The notes under the pieces are model-generated. The model was given only the letters and a program-made list of their open reading frames with translations, was not told the DNA's origin and did not search any database. From contig NW_019211454.1 in NCBI RefSeq assembly GCF_002443255.2, positions 7,958,248 through 8,022,247 on the forward strand: a DNA stretch of 64,000 nt, read 5' to 3'. The first letter of the stretch is position 1, and each line of letters begins with the position of its first letter. Positions 1 to 13,552 of the stretch are shown piece after piece. Both the position numbers and the translations under genes were made by a program. Source of the DNA: Varroa destructor (Eukaryota > Arthropoda > Arachnida > Mesostigmata > Varroidae).

Positions 1-3000
1 GTCGTGCCATTTAAGCGGATGTGACTCTTATTGATGAGCCGAGCATGTCAAATGGTTGACACTTATCAAAACTTTAACTTACCGGTTTCGGTATGCCACG
101 AAAGTACTCCGGGAACTGCAGTTCAACAAATGTGGGGAATAATCGTTTGCGATAATGGGCCCTATAACAAAGGTAGGTAGTTATAAGCCACTTTTTTCAA
201 AGATTTTCACACGTATATATATATATATATATATTTCTTCAAGTTGACGAAAATAAAGTGATTTATTAATTACAATACCTAGCAATAATAGCGGGGTCAC
301 GCGTTTCCATAATTTCGCGTATTTCGTTGATTGTACAGAAGAAGAGAAGTTCCTCTTCAGGTAAACGTCCCTCAGCGTGGAGCTTCCGCGCCAGTGCCCA
401 ACTCCAAAGTCGAGTTCCGTGTATAGTCGAAAGCCAAAGCGATTTAGTGTTTTCACAAACGCCAACAGATTTTCGAGAAAAGTACACTACGTAGCTCAAG
501 CGAAGCCTAAATGGAATGATTCAATTGCAATAGCTCGATAAAAATAAGGTAGTTTTTTTGGTTTTTGGAAAAAAGGTGGTAGACAAAGAGCGAAATTCAA
601 ATAATGCTAATCATACTTTTGTCGTGTGAAGTAACCGGTACGGGTAAAGCACGAAGGTATTAATGTTGACAGCTTTCAGCCCTTACAAAAACAAGGTATT
701 TTTATATGCTTAAATCCTGCGTGGTAAAGCCGCAGAACACCAGGATACATTTTCTAACTTTCTACGAGAAATGCTTCTAGGAAAAAAAGCGAATGCGCTC
801 ACTTTTGCCAAAAGTTTAGTTGACAAGTTAAGCCTTGCATGGCCTGCCATATTCCCTTTACGGGTTTGGTTTCAGAATCCCCTGAGACGTTTTGGATTAT
901 TGCCTGCAACACGGAAAAGTTTGATGAGTTGCGTAATACTGCAAAGGGCGGTTTATATTACAATACTCATTCTTGGCATAATCCATTCAATCAACTGAAG
1001 GAACTTTTGCAGACTGGTATGCTAACAACGTTTACGTCTAACTGCCTCATTACAGAGACTGATAATGACGTCCAGAAAAGCAATACCTGAAGGGTTGTGA
1101 CAACAGGCACTGCGTTAAAAGCCCGTGGCTGGCGGTAGACGTCAAATTGATTGTGTTCTCGATGTCCATGTTTGTCAATATATTGTTGAAAGGCAGTGCT
1201 TGACAGGGGATAACTCTTAGCGTCTGTTAGCAGCGCAATTGCGTCGTCTTCTGAAGCGTCTAAAAAACTATCTTTTCCGATTTCCGACTGGATCACTCGC
1301 GAGAGATTCTGTAGGATTAAGTGCAAGTAGAAATTAATATATTTTTAATATTCTTATACGGCTTCGGGCGGGCCATAGTGCAGAAGCAACATTGAGTGGC
1401 TCGTAATATAGATATATACCTACTACTTTATGTTTAACTATTTCATAATCTAGATGATACTAAAAAATAAAGAATACAGGCGTAAGAAGAATCACAATAA
1501 CCAGACAGACGCTAGATCCGATGACACGGCCGAAATTATTGAGGAGCGGGCAGTTCAAATCTTTTTACGGTTTAATTTGAAACGACTTTTAAAGTTAAGA
1601 TAGGTTTTATCGATATCAACCAAGAAAGATTTGCGTAACAAGCTCCTTAGATGAATGTCATGCGAGTTAATTTAGTTGAATAGATTAACTTAAAACGTGT
1701 ACTTTTTGTTAATAAAATACGGTGGCAAGTCAACATGGATTAAAGGTTCCCTAATGTTCGACAAACGGTAGTTTTAGGGATGAATAGCTTAGGTGTTGCA
1801 GTTCCTATAGTTAAACCTCGAGTGCTTTGTAGGCGTTGCAGCCGCGAACATCTTGAGCTGAGCCGAGAAGCTCAGATATGTTTGAGCATATTGTTTCTGT
1901 TGACTCTGCAAAAAGCAGAAAGATAGTACGACAGTTTGTAGGTACACGGCGTTGGTCCAGTCATTCGACGAAAAGTGTTTCGTGGAATAAAGAGATGAAC
2001 TGAGACACTCTAAATACGACTTGAAGGAGTTGAGTGAATTTATTATATTTAATACAATTAAAAATTAGAGTATTATAATCATAATAATTTTAATTATAAC
2101 TAGCTAATTCGGATAGTCATACGTGCGACATTATACACACCATTGCTAATTGACAGTAGGTAATTCACGATGTCACTTATCCAAAGCGACGACCCATAGA
2201 AAGCGTCTAAATGCTGTCGAATTCCGTAGTCAATCGTCATGTTAAGAGCCGTTATGAACCCATTGAAAAGTTCCTCAGCTGACATATTTGGTGAGGGAAA
2301 GCGGGCTTTCTTACGGTAGACATATCGATTATATCGCCAGATAACTTTTGCAAGCCACTTCATCTATATAACAAAACAAGTTAATTATTTATTTAAGTTA
2401 CTATTTTGTCAATTGCATAGTTAGTTTTAACAAGGCTTAATCGAATTACCATTCTATGACTTCGGGCTTCATCACGCAGGTGGTTTCGCAGGATCAGGCT
2501 TGATTTCGGCTAGAAGATGCCCTTATCGTTTCTACTATAGCCTATAGAAATAGTATGATCGTTTTTTTGGATATGCGATAAACGATATCGCCTATTATCG
2601 ATCTGCGTTTGTTGATCAGGTTCATACATTTCCAACGTGGTGTATTATGTAATGCAAAACAAATGATAATTTTAAAGCAAAGTTTAGGTCAATACATGTG
2701 AACATACCCGAATGACTTCATTTTTCGCTTCAAAAAAAGGCACATGCGGCGGCAGATCAGTTTTATCATTCATAATTTCGTGAAATTCAGGATTATCTAA
2801 GGCTCTCCCACAGAGATTGAGCATGACTGACTCCATCTGACGATTATCCATGCTGTTTACCTGAAATATTCGGATCGTCTAAAATCCGATAAATTTAAAA
2901 ATGCTATTAATAAACAGAGTCACGCCTACGTGTGCTTCAAACGAGGTCTACTTCTTGAATGGATATGACGTTCTTGATTCTGTAACCAAGTCAGACACAT

Positions 3001-6000
3001 CGTGTGTTATAAAAGGGTTTCAGGCTTAGAAAGTTTTTTTACCATTAAAAAGTGACGCAAATGTATCCAGGAAAAAACCACGACCAATCGAATGAAGACA
3101 GAATGGAAGATCTGTATTGTGATGGCATGTTTTTGCTCTCTTGAACGGGCATCCAGATACTATTAGGCTGTCTAAAAATGGGTTTGTCCGATGCCAAAGG
3201 ACAATGTTTGTCATTGATTATTCGTCTTGCACCGAAGTCAAAGAGCTGCCGAAAAAATTCTAAGCAGGTATGGCCAGAAAGTACTATCCAAGAAAAATGG
3301 CGTGCTACGTTCAGAGATGGCATTCTCTATTTAAGGAAGGTACTTCTTTGAGTCTGACAAGGGCTGCCTTGAGCCACGGGTCAACAAAAATAGTTGTTAG
3401 AAGAGCTCATATATCTAAAACAAATTTCCAGTGCCGCTTTTTTAATATCAGTAAACGTCGCTATTACTAAATTCGATTTATTTACAGCCGACATACAGGA
3501 ATACAAATCCGACATAGTTCTGAGCATGAATTGAACAAAACCATGGCAATGTATAGCTTAGTAGAGATAGAAAACTCTCTCTTTCCAACGGTATCGCACG
3601 ATACCAACGGTATAAATGAAAAGCAGTGGGTAAGAAACGAAAACCACTATCGCCTTACGAACAGTCTAACATAACGATCACTTGTACTCATAATGATTCT
3701 ATCAGTTACATAGAGACTCTCCTGGGGGCATTGGGCAACAGTTAGTTGTTAGTTTTAACGGAGAGAATGTTAAGATATAGATAGATTATGACAGACGACA
3801 CAGCAACTTGCGTATTACATAGTGAGTTGATTTACCTCGGATAGATCGAAAAAGACATGATGATGTGAGCCTTTCAATAGCGCACCAACGTAGGGGCTCA
3901 CTGCCGATCGTCGTTCGCGAAGCGACTTTCCCTTGGCTTTCTGAAACATAAATTATTGTATTGTTATTATGATTGTTCTGATATAGTTGGCCAGATGCCG
4001 AATAAATGACTGTACTAATCTGAAGAAGATAAGAGACGATGCTTTGTCTCAGCTTTTGTCATAGACAGGATTAAAATAACCGTACGCATTAGAAAAAGTA
4101 GATTTATATCCTCAGATTCTGCTAATTACTGCTGTGAAGTGATTATAATTTGCCAACTCCATTTTGTCTAATTTGTTACTCACTTCTGGGACACCCTATG
4201 CATTTGTAACTGCTGGCTGATAACCCTTGATTGTGGCATAAAAGCCCAAATCGTTTTCTCTGGTTGAAGTTCTGACCAACGCCCGTAAGGCGGGATGCCG
4301 GCGCAACGTATATATGTTTGGCTTGCAGTTAAACCTCCCTGAGCTAATACACAAAGAACGTCAGAAAACCCGATGTTTCTTTAGCATATAGGCATTGTTC
4401 AGCGACGAGATCTGTCTCAAGGGCTGCAAACAGATGTAAACTATGTTGTCATCTCAATCCGGTTCACTGAGATGCGAACTGATCTACAGGATTCGTAGGT
4501 TCCAGCTTTAAGAGCAGAGCTGGAATTTTTTCCAGGTAGCTAAGCGCACAGCTGAGCTACAGAACAACGTTATACATCTGATTTACACAATCTCTCTTAT
4601 TAAAGTAAAAAGCTTTGACACCAGATACTGTGTTGAAAAAGACCGCAGTGTTCATCAACGTAGTCTGATCCTAAAATAATGTCTACAAGCAAAAGGACTG
4701 GGATCATCTCAGTGATGACGATGTAAGGTTGTAGTCTGGTGAATATTCCCTAAATAGATCAATAGGTTTCTTGGCGGAAACGGCTCGGGTAGTTAGGGCA
4801 AGAGCTAAGTGCATTCGCACAAACCTCCTAAGAATCAAGGCTACAGAGTTAATTACTAGAGCAATCTGACATCTGGGTGTTCAAAGGGGCTAGCCCGACA
4901 GGTAGGCTTTTGAGAGGGGCTGTCTGACATTTGGGTCTTAGAAGGGACCAGAAGGTCTGGGTCTTCGGAGCAACCACCTTTGCAGGTTGGACTATGATTG
5001 TATTCGACGAACTACTCCCCCCCACGAATCCTTTGCTGCGTTCACAGGGTCATATATAAAACGGGACTTCTTACGTACTTTTACGTAAATTGTGCACTCC
5101 TTTTTTATCATATCTGTGCTGAGGGGGGTCATAGCGGCATCTAGGATTTTCCTGCAATGTGCCAAAGGTTCAAGTAAGTTTGAGCGAAGATATTCATTTT
5201 GACATGTAGTGTGTGATAATAGAAGCACCTTTTTGGCACACGGAACATTACAAATTAACATATGATATATTTAACATTCATGTCGAAATCTTGGGAGGCC
5301 TAATTTAATGAACAGGCTTTTTTGAACGAACATGCTATCCATGTTAAAATTCTGAAGGATCCTATTGGAACGTCAGAGCAACTCGGCCTTTGTATTTTTA
5401 AAATTAACGGAATTACTTTACCCAATGTTGACCTTTGAGTAACACGCGTTCTCGTTACAGGACGGAATCTCCATATCTAAGGCGATTTCTTGGTCCGATA
5501 GTTTGTCCATGAAAGAAACTGGACGTACTTGGAGAAGGAAAACTATGTCGCCTTGGAGCGCCCACTCAATATAAAGGCAGTCGCTGTAGCATCGTTCCAC
5601 CTAAGATACATAATATATAACAGAGTAATCAATAACTTTAGCCAGTAAAGTTTTCCCAATTACGAAAGAATCTTTACATGAGGTATTCAGATATTAATCA
5701 AAGTGAACCTGTAAATTTCCCACTAATTCAATACGATTCGAACATATTGATATCGACATTTCGATTATCCAGACGCTCAAATATATATATATGACTTACT
5801 AACTTTATATACGTCCCTACGTGAAGCCTAAAAACGCAATGAATCGTTAGCCACGAAACTTGTGTGTCTACCTTACAACTTAGGTAAGGATTTTATTATT
5901 AAACCCACAATTGGCCAAGAAATTATTTGACAAAAATTGAAATAAAGACAAACGTGCATTATCCTCAAGGTCTTACCTCAGCGCCGATATGCGCAAGTTG

Positions 6001-9000
6001 TGCAGCACGAAATGGACTGATGGACGGAGGAGGGGCTCCAGGGGAGGTCGAAAATTTTTCTTCGCGCGTTCCACCTGCATCTGGATTCAGTTAGAGTACC
6101 AGAGAGGCCAACGTGCTTATCGGGTATAAGTTCCTTAAGCTTGAGCAGTAACAAGTCAATGCTAATATCAGATTAAGGATACTTATTATGCAAGATCTAT
6201 TTAGTAAAAGCTACAATTAAAATCAGGTTTGAGACATTAGTACGCGATAGCGACAGAAAATTCTATGACCTCTTACCTAAGCCCATGACGACCATGATAT
6301 CTTTTTTCCCGACGTCGACGGGGTCCACAGTCATATTTCCGTTAATGTCACGTGATACGCATACGGTGTCCAAGTCAACTAGTTCGGATACAACACTCTA
6401 GGATAGAGACAAGTTTAAAAATGGGGTGAAACACCTTCGCATTTATTTTGTAATACATAAAAGAACCATTGTTTCAAATTTACAAGCAGTCTCCCTGGTG
6501 AGAGACTATACTAATAAAGAAGATAAACGCTGAGACCAGACATTGCCTTAAACTATTCCAATGATCCTTGACAGAATTATTCGCAACTAATATAGTTAAA
6601 ATTATTTCAAATATTTCCTAAAATTGATGTTTTTGGGCATTATCGAACGCATTTATTAACAAATAAAATCATCAAATATTCATTTGAGGTAGTGCAATAG
6701 ATGCTTCCGTTTAATGCCAACTGACAGCGACCTAAAGAAATCAATTGAAAAAAAGGTGTGTCCTTATGTAAATGTTTTTTCCACCGAAAAGCCTGACTTT
6801 TTCTGTTACCCTCAATGTAAAAAGCGCAATGGCTTTAGATTTTGAATTAACCTCTCGTTTTGACGCGATGTAAATTGTAGACGGATCACCAGTTACTGGG
6901 TTACAGGTAAGAATCAGCCCGGCGCATTCCGCGGGCACCATCTCCATGACAAGGACAGCCATTTTGCTCAGGAGTTTTTGTCCGTAGCGTCGTTTGTACT
7001 CAACAGCTGCGAAACTGAGTTGGGATGCCCAACATTTCAGCACGGCAGCTATTATCTACGTCACGCAAGCGTTCATAAAGAGAAACAACGAGATAAACAA
7101 AAGAAAGATAAGCGCACAGAAATGGGGGTTTGCATTCACAAAACCATTATTAAAAGTATTCATTGTTTGTTGAATCGAGCATAAATGGATGCATATGGTT
7201 ACTGAGATGCACTCAGTTTTTTGGAATTGATTCGCGTTTTGTAATGGGGTAAAAATGAATTTTGTAGCTAGAAATTTTAGCTAATCTAAGAAGTTCAATC
7301 GCCTTGGAAGCGGCAGAATATAAAGGAGATGCAAATTTCGCGATTGTTTACGAAACCAACCTCTTTTTCCCCTTTAACTCCAAGAAACGTTTCCATTTGA
7401 CTTGTCGCACACATATCCTCTAAGCCTTCGTCAGCACACGAACTTCGCACAGTAAAACGTTTCGACAAAAAATTTGGAAAAGTCTCTTGAAGTTGTTCAA
7501 AAATCTGTTTTGAAATGCAGGACGGCATAGCCTCACCCTCTACACGCCGTTTGCAACTATCAATGATCCGCTTTACCTCTGACACTGCTGAAGTTGATAG
7601 CACCTAGAAATGTTTCAAAGGAATGGATAGGCCCATTGGCACAGTTCCAAACAATGTCGCAAGTAATGATAAGGAATAAACAGAGCAAATTCTTTACCAG
7701 GATGCAACTCCTTAATGAACTTCAATTTGAATTAACTTACCTAGACATTTAACGGAATGAAGCAATGAGAGTCATTTTCATAGAATAAACAAGAGCTATA
7801 ATGCATCCGAAACAGAATTGGCAAAAAGACTTTTCTAAGTTAGGCTTTTTTATGTACGTTGCGAGGACAAATGCCCGCCTCGTGTGGCTTTTGTGGTAAC
7901 ATTCAAAAAGCATACGAATCAGAAATCCCAAAGCGGGAATTTGTGAGGCGCTGCACGCTTAGGTTCATTTAGACAAAGGCAAGAAGATAGAGTCCATCAA
8001 CGGTGGCTAATAGGTTCATTAAGAGGTATTATTACGGAGTACCTTGTTCAGGCCCTTCTCAAGAGCCGACATTTTGGGTGAATGCAGAAACCTGCAGAAG
8101 GCCTCGGTGGTAACCACAACACCGCCGGGAACCATAAATCTAGTTCGGCCATTGGTCATACTCGAAAGTTCGGTCAACACAGCTAAAGAAGAACCTTTCC
8201 TTCCAGCCAGATCGCAGTTTTTGCATTGTGGATCCGTAAGCGGTATTACGTATTTGGCTGGAACTGACGGGATTTCTGCCGAAAGGAAGCAAGGCGAAAT
8301 ATGCATCAGTGGAGTTTGTCAACCCAATTAGGGGTCAGAATTGGTAATATAAAATCTGCTCTGTCTAGAAACTTTAGATTTCTTTCTTCAGTATCCTTTA
8401 ATAAACTCCTGGATTTGATTTTCAAACCGTCTATTAAGTTTGTTTTCTTAATATTAATCTTTGTATGTGCTATTCTTTATGAGCTACAATAGCACCTTCG
8501 CAGAGGATATCTAGGGCGGCATACAAAAGATGGTCTAAATGGGAGGGAACACTTAGTGGTAAGACACAAAGGCAATTAGTCTAAACTGTGGTCATACTTA
8601 CCGAAGTCGAGCAAATTCAATGGTGGTTCGACGAGCTCGTCGTTACCGACTTCAATTCTGAAAAGACATATATAAAGTTATATTTGTTCCCGTCAATTGT
8701 CGAGCATTCCTGTAACTGGCTAAGACAGCTTAGATAAACAGAACTATACAGATCGTCCCAGCGCTTTCTATAAATAAAATAGTGAGCGAATGAAGTTCCT
8801 ATCCTTTGTGACGATCGAACATTTGCCTAGAATTGGAAGACTCGGGCTTGTTTTCACAATGATAAAAGTAGGTCTCACGCTTAACTATTTATGGTAATAA
8901 GTGGTTAATGAAAATTATTTATGTGACGCTTGATTTCTGCGTCGATAAACGGAATTGTTGCATTTGGCACTTGAAGACTCTAAACGGGACGAAAAGAACC

Positions 9001-12000
9001 ATGTTCACAGCGAGTAAAATTTGTAGAAATTTCAGCTCTCGACTACTGTTATTATATATTGTGCTATTAGCGGTATTTGTAATGTGCTCCAAAATGGCTG
9101 ACACGGTCAATTTGACCACTATTTTAAAGCTTACTATTTTGACTTATCTGTTGTAAAGGAATTTTCAACGATCAAATCTGTAATATATGCATAAAAGCAC
9201 GTTTGCTTGTAGATAGTAATCAAACTGCGTGTTTGACACTCACTAATTACTTATGCGAAATATTTCAACATAAAGGGTTGATGTATAGCTTCTGCAATAC
9301 CAGTTTTCTACAAAAAAAAAGATGCCATGATTTTAGTATCTACATGATACAGTACCACTTACACGACCCCTTCGATGGTCATACCAATAGCCTTAATATC
9401 GTCAATCGTGGCATCGAATGTTGAAACCTGAAGTTCGTTGTTCCATCCTAAAGCGGACTTGAAGGACTCCAGTGGTACAGCCTCCGAACGCAATAGGTCA
9501 TGGGAGAGTTCAACTGCAAATGCAGGCACTGATGATCAGCAAGAGCTGATCTCGCGTCTTAATAATCATTGAAATTTTCTTAATTAAAGTCCTTAGACTT
9601 ATAATAGACGTTTATGATATCCTGTTTTTATAATAGTGCAGTAATAACAAGTTTGATACATAGTGGTCTAGGCTCGAGCCGTAGCGTAGGCACATTTCGT
9701 TTCGTATTAGGAGCTAGTCATTGAAGGCAATGCCTAGCAGCTATATCGGACGTAAAGCTCGAAACGTTCAGCCACCTATGATAATCGAAGTAGGATACTC
9801 ACACGTCCGACATTTCAGCACCGGTGAGAGAAGGACGTCCTGTACATCTGCTTCAAGCCCCTGATCATTAAGGACTTTTTCTATCGGGTCTTTAAATCCA
9901 GATGTTCCCACAAAGCTGCCATAGATTAGCCCGCGGCCACTTTGCGCAAACTGCTGGGTGCTGATTTGCATCATTTGCCCTTTGATGCTAAAAATGAAGT
10001 TGTGTGAAAATCCATTAAGGGCAGGAGAATTTATGCCAAGTCGCTGAGGATGTCGGATGCGCATGAAATTGCCCCGTAGGCAGATTTCTTGTTCCTCAGC
10101 AGATGCGCCCAGCGTAACTGGTTTATGTTGTTCCGATGCCCCTGTAGAAGTTCTTGGCTGTGTACATTCTCCACCTATTATAAAGGTTCCTACGTAGTAA
10201 CCGGTTTGTTCATAACCGTTCAACTGATCTCTACACCTGTCAAGAGTGGGATAATTAAAAAGCACTATGATTAAGCACTATAGGAAGCGTTAAGCATTAC
10301 CCAATGCGATTTAACTAACAAAATCAATCTCAATTTCCAATTACACTTTCAAGTCCTACTATTCAACCTTAGACACAGCCTTCGTGAAATAACATTTTTC
10401 ACGACAAAGAAGTTCATTCGTATCTCGGGAGACTTCATTCGATGCCTTCGCGTTGTGTTGGTTTTAATTGTGGGGTGATGCTTTCGGTCAATTTTGATCG
10501 ACCGTCTATTGAATCGGGTATGCCAATAACAAAAAACTTTCTCTATAACATAACATGAAAAAGAAATGGCTGTTGTTTGTACAGCACGGCGTTTCTATGA
10601 GGCTCTAGGTTAAATTGGTGGCTTTACAATTATTATCTAAATAGAAGCACGTAGTTAGGCGTCAATAAACACATATATTGTATGCCTATAAGAGAATATA
10701 AATCGATTATGTATAATGTACTATATCTGACTCGTACGTTTCACTAGAAGCGATTGTATGCGATATCCGGTCGATGGTACTTCCTTTCTCTAGGCAGAAG
10801 TCCATCAGGCGTTTGATGGGCACCATGCTTATCCATTCCATCACATGACTCATAGAAAACCAGCTGAATAGGAAAATCATAGTGGAAAAATGTTCTATTA
10901 GAATGGCCATCGTCGTTATCCTTGACACGATTCGAGCGTTCTAAATAGAACCTGGCGCTCCCTCTTTACATGTTTAGAGCTTTGAGAAATTGAACTCTTT
11001 TATAGGTACTAGGTTAAGCTTGATTGAAGTCTGACTTTTTGGTAATAAGGTTTCGACTTAGAATGATTAATGAGCGTTGCTATTTCGACCACGATGTGAA
11101 TAGTAAATATTTATTTTAACATAAAAAGTCGAACTTACAGAAGACCGACTCTGACGTGGACGGCTTGTCCGGTTTCCTTATTACTGCAAAGCATAGCGGT
11201 CGATAACTTCGTAAGATTCCTATCACTAAGTAGCTCGTCTATCAAAGTACCATAATTTTACATACAAAGTACACAAATGCAAGCCCATTTTATACACAAT
11301 TGGCCGGTTAATACCTACATCAACATGTCATTGAAAACGATCCTCCATTTTCGCATAGGTTCCATGCATTCCAGACGCAATCCGCCTGCCTATGAAATGT
11401 TGCGTCCCGTAGTTTATTTTAGGGAACAATTAGTCTACTTTGACACGATAAAAGTTACTTAATTGAAGAAGGTTAAATAAAATAACTTCAAGTATCATGT
11501 ATACCATAATGAGATTATCCGTCTTTTGATACATAAAAAAATGAACAATCAGATAAACAAGGTAATGTTTAATAAAAGCTTAAGCAAGAGTAAAAAGGAC
11601 ACCTGAAATGTTTTGCCCTGGCTGATATCCAAGGTCAAAACTCGACAGGCCTCGCTGTTAGCGTTCCTGCCGCAGCTGGATGAAACGAATGTACGATTTT
11701 TGCTGTCTTTGAAAACGATATGAATTTGTGCTCGTCTCTGTTCTGCGCGAACCATGCGGATCATTAGCAACTCTCCCGAGGTTCGCATTCCAGTTAACAA
11801 TAGTTCTTGAGGACCCTGCGGGGCAAACCAGGACCCAGTGAGACGCATGAAAGATATTTTAACGCCTGGACATCTAATGGTCTTGCGTAGACAGGCTGGC
11901 AAACGGATACGTTCAGCCATTTAGCCTCAGTTAAATATTTAGATAAGAATTAATAGAAACCTTAATCTAGTCGAATGTCAGAGTACGGTGTATCCGTGCA

Positions 12001-13243
12001 AATAAAAGACAGCGGTTTTGCTACGTTTAGAGCCTTGACGCAGTATTCGCGGAAGGTCAACGTTACACGGACGGGCCATAGCTATCTTATACGATTATGG
12101 GAGACGATAAAAATGCTAACGAAGCCCCTAGCAACAGCAGTTATAGAAATATATATGGTTGAAATAACCTCTTTTTAACGAAACCTGTAATTAGGGTGAA
12201 TACCATCAGCTTTTCATGCTATAGCCCTGTTGACATAGAATATGTACTATGTATACGCAATTTACAGTGAACTTTTAGCTAGAAAAGGACTTCGCTACAA
12301 CTATACGAACCCCAAATTCGAGTGCGGCCTGGGGAATAGGATACTCAAGTCGTTTTTCTTCTTCCGGAATAAGGATGCCTCTGCTAACCGGGTCGGTGGA
12401 GCAACAGTCATAGACAGGGAACATTGATTGTCGAGCATAGCGAAAATAGAGGTGGCAGGCCAAAATCCGTGTTAGCTCTTGTAAAGCTAGTCGTAAAAAT
12501 TGGCGAACGTTAGAAGGAGCTCGTTACTGCGTCGACGATGTAGAGCAACGTATGAATGTATGTGTGTAAATGTACAGGTTCAATGATGAGATTGAATTCT
12601 GCGATTGTGATGTATATGTTACTTATTAATACTAGGTTAACAAATATGGGGTTCATTAGCAAAAGTTCATCAATTTTATTTCGAGATTTTGGGGAAAATT
12701 TACTTAATTTAAAAAAAAAAAACATTTTATTAAATTATGCAAAAATTATAATGTATGAAAGATCCTAAGACTTTTTCAATAAATAATGCTTCCTTTTCCC
12801 AAACAGCTGTGAATTTCATTATATTGGACAATACGTTTTTATGCGCAAACAGATCCCGAAACGTTGGCATAGTGACTGCTGATACATAATTTGTTAGTTA
12901 AATTTAAGATAAGGGTGAAAACATAGTGCTGTACCCTCTTATTGAACCAGCACTAAGACAACTGCTAGCTCAGGGGAGCAAATATAAAAGCACTCGAATA
13001 TTTACACATGTATACAATATTGCTAATTGAAAACACATAGCTAGTTACCAAACCAGCCATCGATTGACTTCTTCTAACTAGAATATCGTCTCCGCCATAA
13101 ATTAGAAAGACTACAGTAGCAACGAATCGTAACTTACATATATCATCCCTAACTGGATAGTCGTTCTGCAGTAACTTAAGCAGCCGGACGAGAATGTAGC
13201 GTGTCGTCCTGACCATGAAGTTTTTCCGTGCATTTCCGCCCAT
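1..13243 (-). CDS. Phosphoenolpyruvate synthase / rifampicin phosphotransferase-like protein, multi-exon, 3' end beyond the left edge
   Basis: This is a member of the animal PEP-synthase-like family, with an N-terminal PPDK_N ATP-binding module and, in complete members, a C-terminal swivelling phosphohistidine domain. Exons, 5' to 3' on the minus strand: 13138-13243, 12307-12486, 11603-11865, 10738-10940, 9803-10236, 9363-9513, 8602-8657, 8043-8275, 7361-7603, 6852-7055, 6277-6397, 5977-6074, 5422-5600, 5079-5151, 3836-3940, 2708-2860, about 2130-2363, 1087-1308, 803-903, 279-506, 83-161. Reading phase agrees across the chosen GT-AG junctions; only the 3' end of exon 2130-2363 is unsure. The start ATG at 13243 has A at -3, G at +4 and an in-frame stop just upstream. 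About 1,220 residues lie in the window with no frame breaks, so the gene looks functional. The substrate is unknown: family members phosphorylate pyruvate or rifampicin-like compounds, and the animal versions are poorly characterised. Confidence 0.93.
83..5151 (-). other. PEP-synthase-like gene: helical linker region leading to the missing phosphohistidine domain
   Basis: Exons from 5079-5151 down to 83-161 encode the mostly helical linker. Recognisable family boxes are AAMTPLSTDM, HHHVFFDLSE, LCGRALDNPEF, DKHGHREHNQFDVY, ENTKSLWLSTIH, AEGRLPEEELLFFCTINEI and FPEYFRGIPKP. The last exon ends at 83 with a perfect gtaagt donor. The swivelling domain with the catalytic histidine should follow in the next exons, left of position 1, so the key phosphate-carrying residue cannot be checked here. 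The donor after exon 2130-2363 is the weakest in the gene (a gtcgca or gtgtat site); an extra small exon in 1310-2130 is possible. Confidence 0.85.
4865..4951 (+). repeat. Two diverged copies of a 29-bp unit inside an intron
   Basis: The segments 4865-4893 and 4923-4951 match at about 25 of 29 positions (both begin TCTGACAT and go on TGGGT), and a partial third copy follows near 4953-4970. They sit in the long intron between exons 5079-5151 and 3836-3940. No coding or RNA role is visible. They are probably the remains of a local duplication or a small repeat element. Confidence 0.55.
5422..8275 (-). other. PEP-synthase-like gene: PPDK_N (ATP-grasp type) catalytic exons
   Basis: Exons 8043-8275, 7361-7603, 6852-7055, 6277-6397, 5977-6074 and 5422-5600 make up the nucleotide-binding module. 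Signature segments in order are GRKGSSLAVLTEL and VPGGVVVTTEAF (glycine-rich start), FTVRSSCADEGLEDM (the RSS..E box that contacts ATP phosphates), KCWASQLSFAAVEYKRRYGQ, MVLVMEMVPAECAGLI-like exon text ending NPVTGDPS, and YIEWALQGDIVFLLQVRP (the IEWA..LLQxRP box closing the fold). Compared with bacterial PEP synthase the order is canonical. One oddity is IYIASKRE after NPVTGDPS, where most homologues read ITANYGLGE. This may reduce activity or reflect lineage drift. Confidence 0.9.
8602..13243 (-). other. PEP-synthase-like gene: N-terminal region upstream of the ATP-grasp module
   Basis: Seven exons encode roughly 460 residues before the catalytic module. The first (13138-13243) and second (12307-12486) give a basic leader followed by a proline- and acid-rich stretch with YPIPQAALEFG. 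The exon at 11603-11865 carries ELLLTGMRTSGELLMIRM, and the one at 9803-10236 carries GYEQTGYYVG and LRGNFMRIRHPQ. These resemble the conserved N-terminal region of arthropod PEP-synthase-like proteins, as I remember that family. Exon 10738-10940 is rich in hydrophobic residues (ILIEHFSTMIFLFSWFSM) but does not look like a clean membrane anchor. The acceptor at 11865 was chosen because it alone kept both phase and family similarity; an alternative lies about 25 bases upstream. Confidence 0.8.
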
Positions 13244-13332
13244 GCTGTTAGCTCAATCAGCGTACAGGCGGGAGCAATAGACACACACAATACAATTCCA
13301 ACTAAAAGACGATTTTACCTTTTTCAACTTAC

Positions 13333-13552
13333 TTATTCTTGAGGCTTTTGTTAGTTGATACGTAACTGTTCCTATAATAATGTGTTCCTTCAAATGATAA
13401 CTTTGAAACTACGAAACTTATCACAGATGATTGTAAAGTTTGACTTTGCAGCGAAAATGCCCGTTTTAACACAGCAGTCTCGACAGGCCAAATAGATACT
13501 ATTGTGGCCTGACAGGTTGACAGGAAACCTTGTGACAACCGCTGGTTCTCCA
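13333..13552 (-). other. Candidate upstream exon of the PEP-synthase-like gene
   Basis: A 220-base stretch open in one frame (73 codons, no methionine) is bounded by an acceptor (TATAGGATTTCAG) and a strong donor (gtaagttg). Splicing this donor to the AG directly before the PEP-synthase start codon (intron 13245-13332, about 88 bases, pyrimidine-rich before the acceptor) would keep frame and read AAT AAC ATG. The ATG at 13243 may therefore be internal in some transcripts, or this may be a 5' untranslated exon. The encoded residues are Ser/Thr/Leu-rich and match nothing I recognise. Confidence 0.35.
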
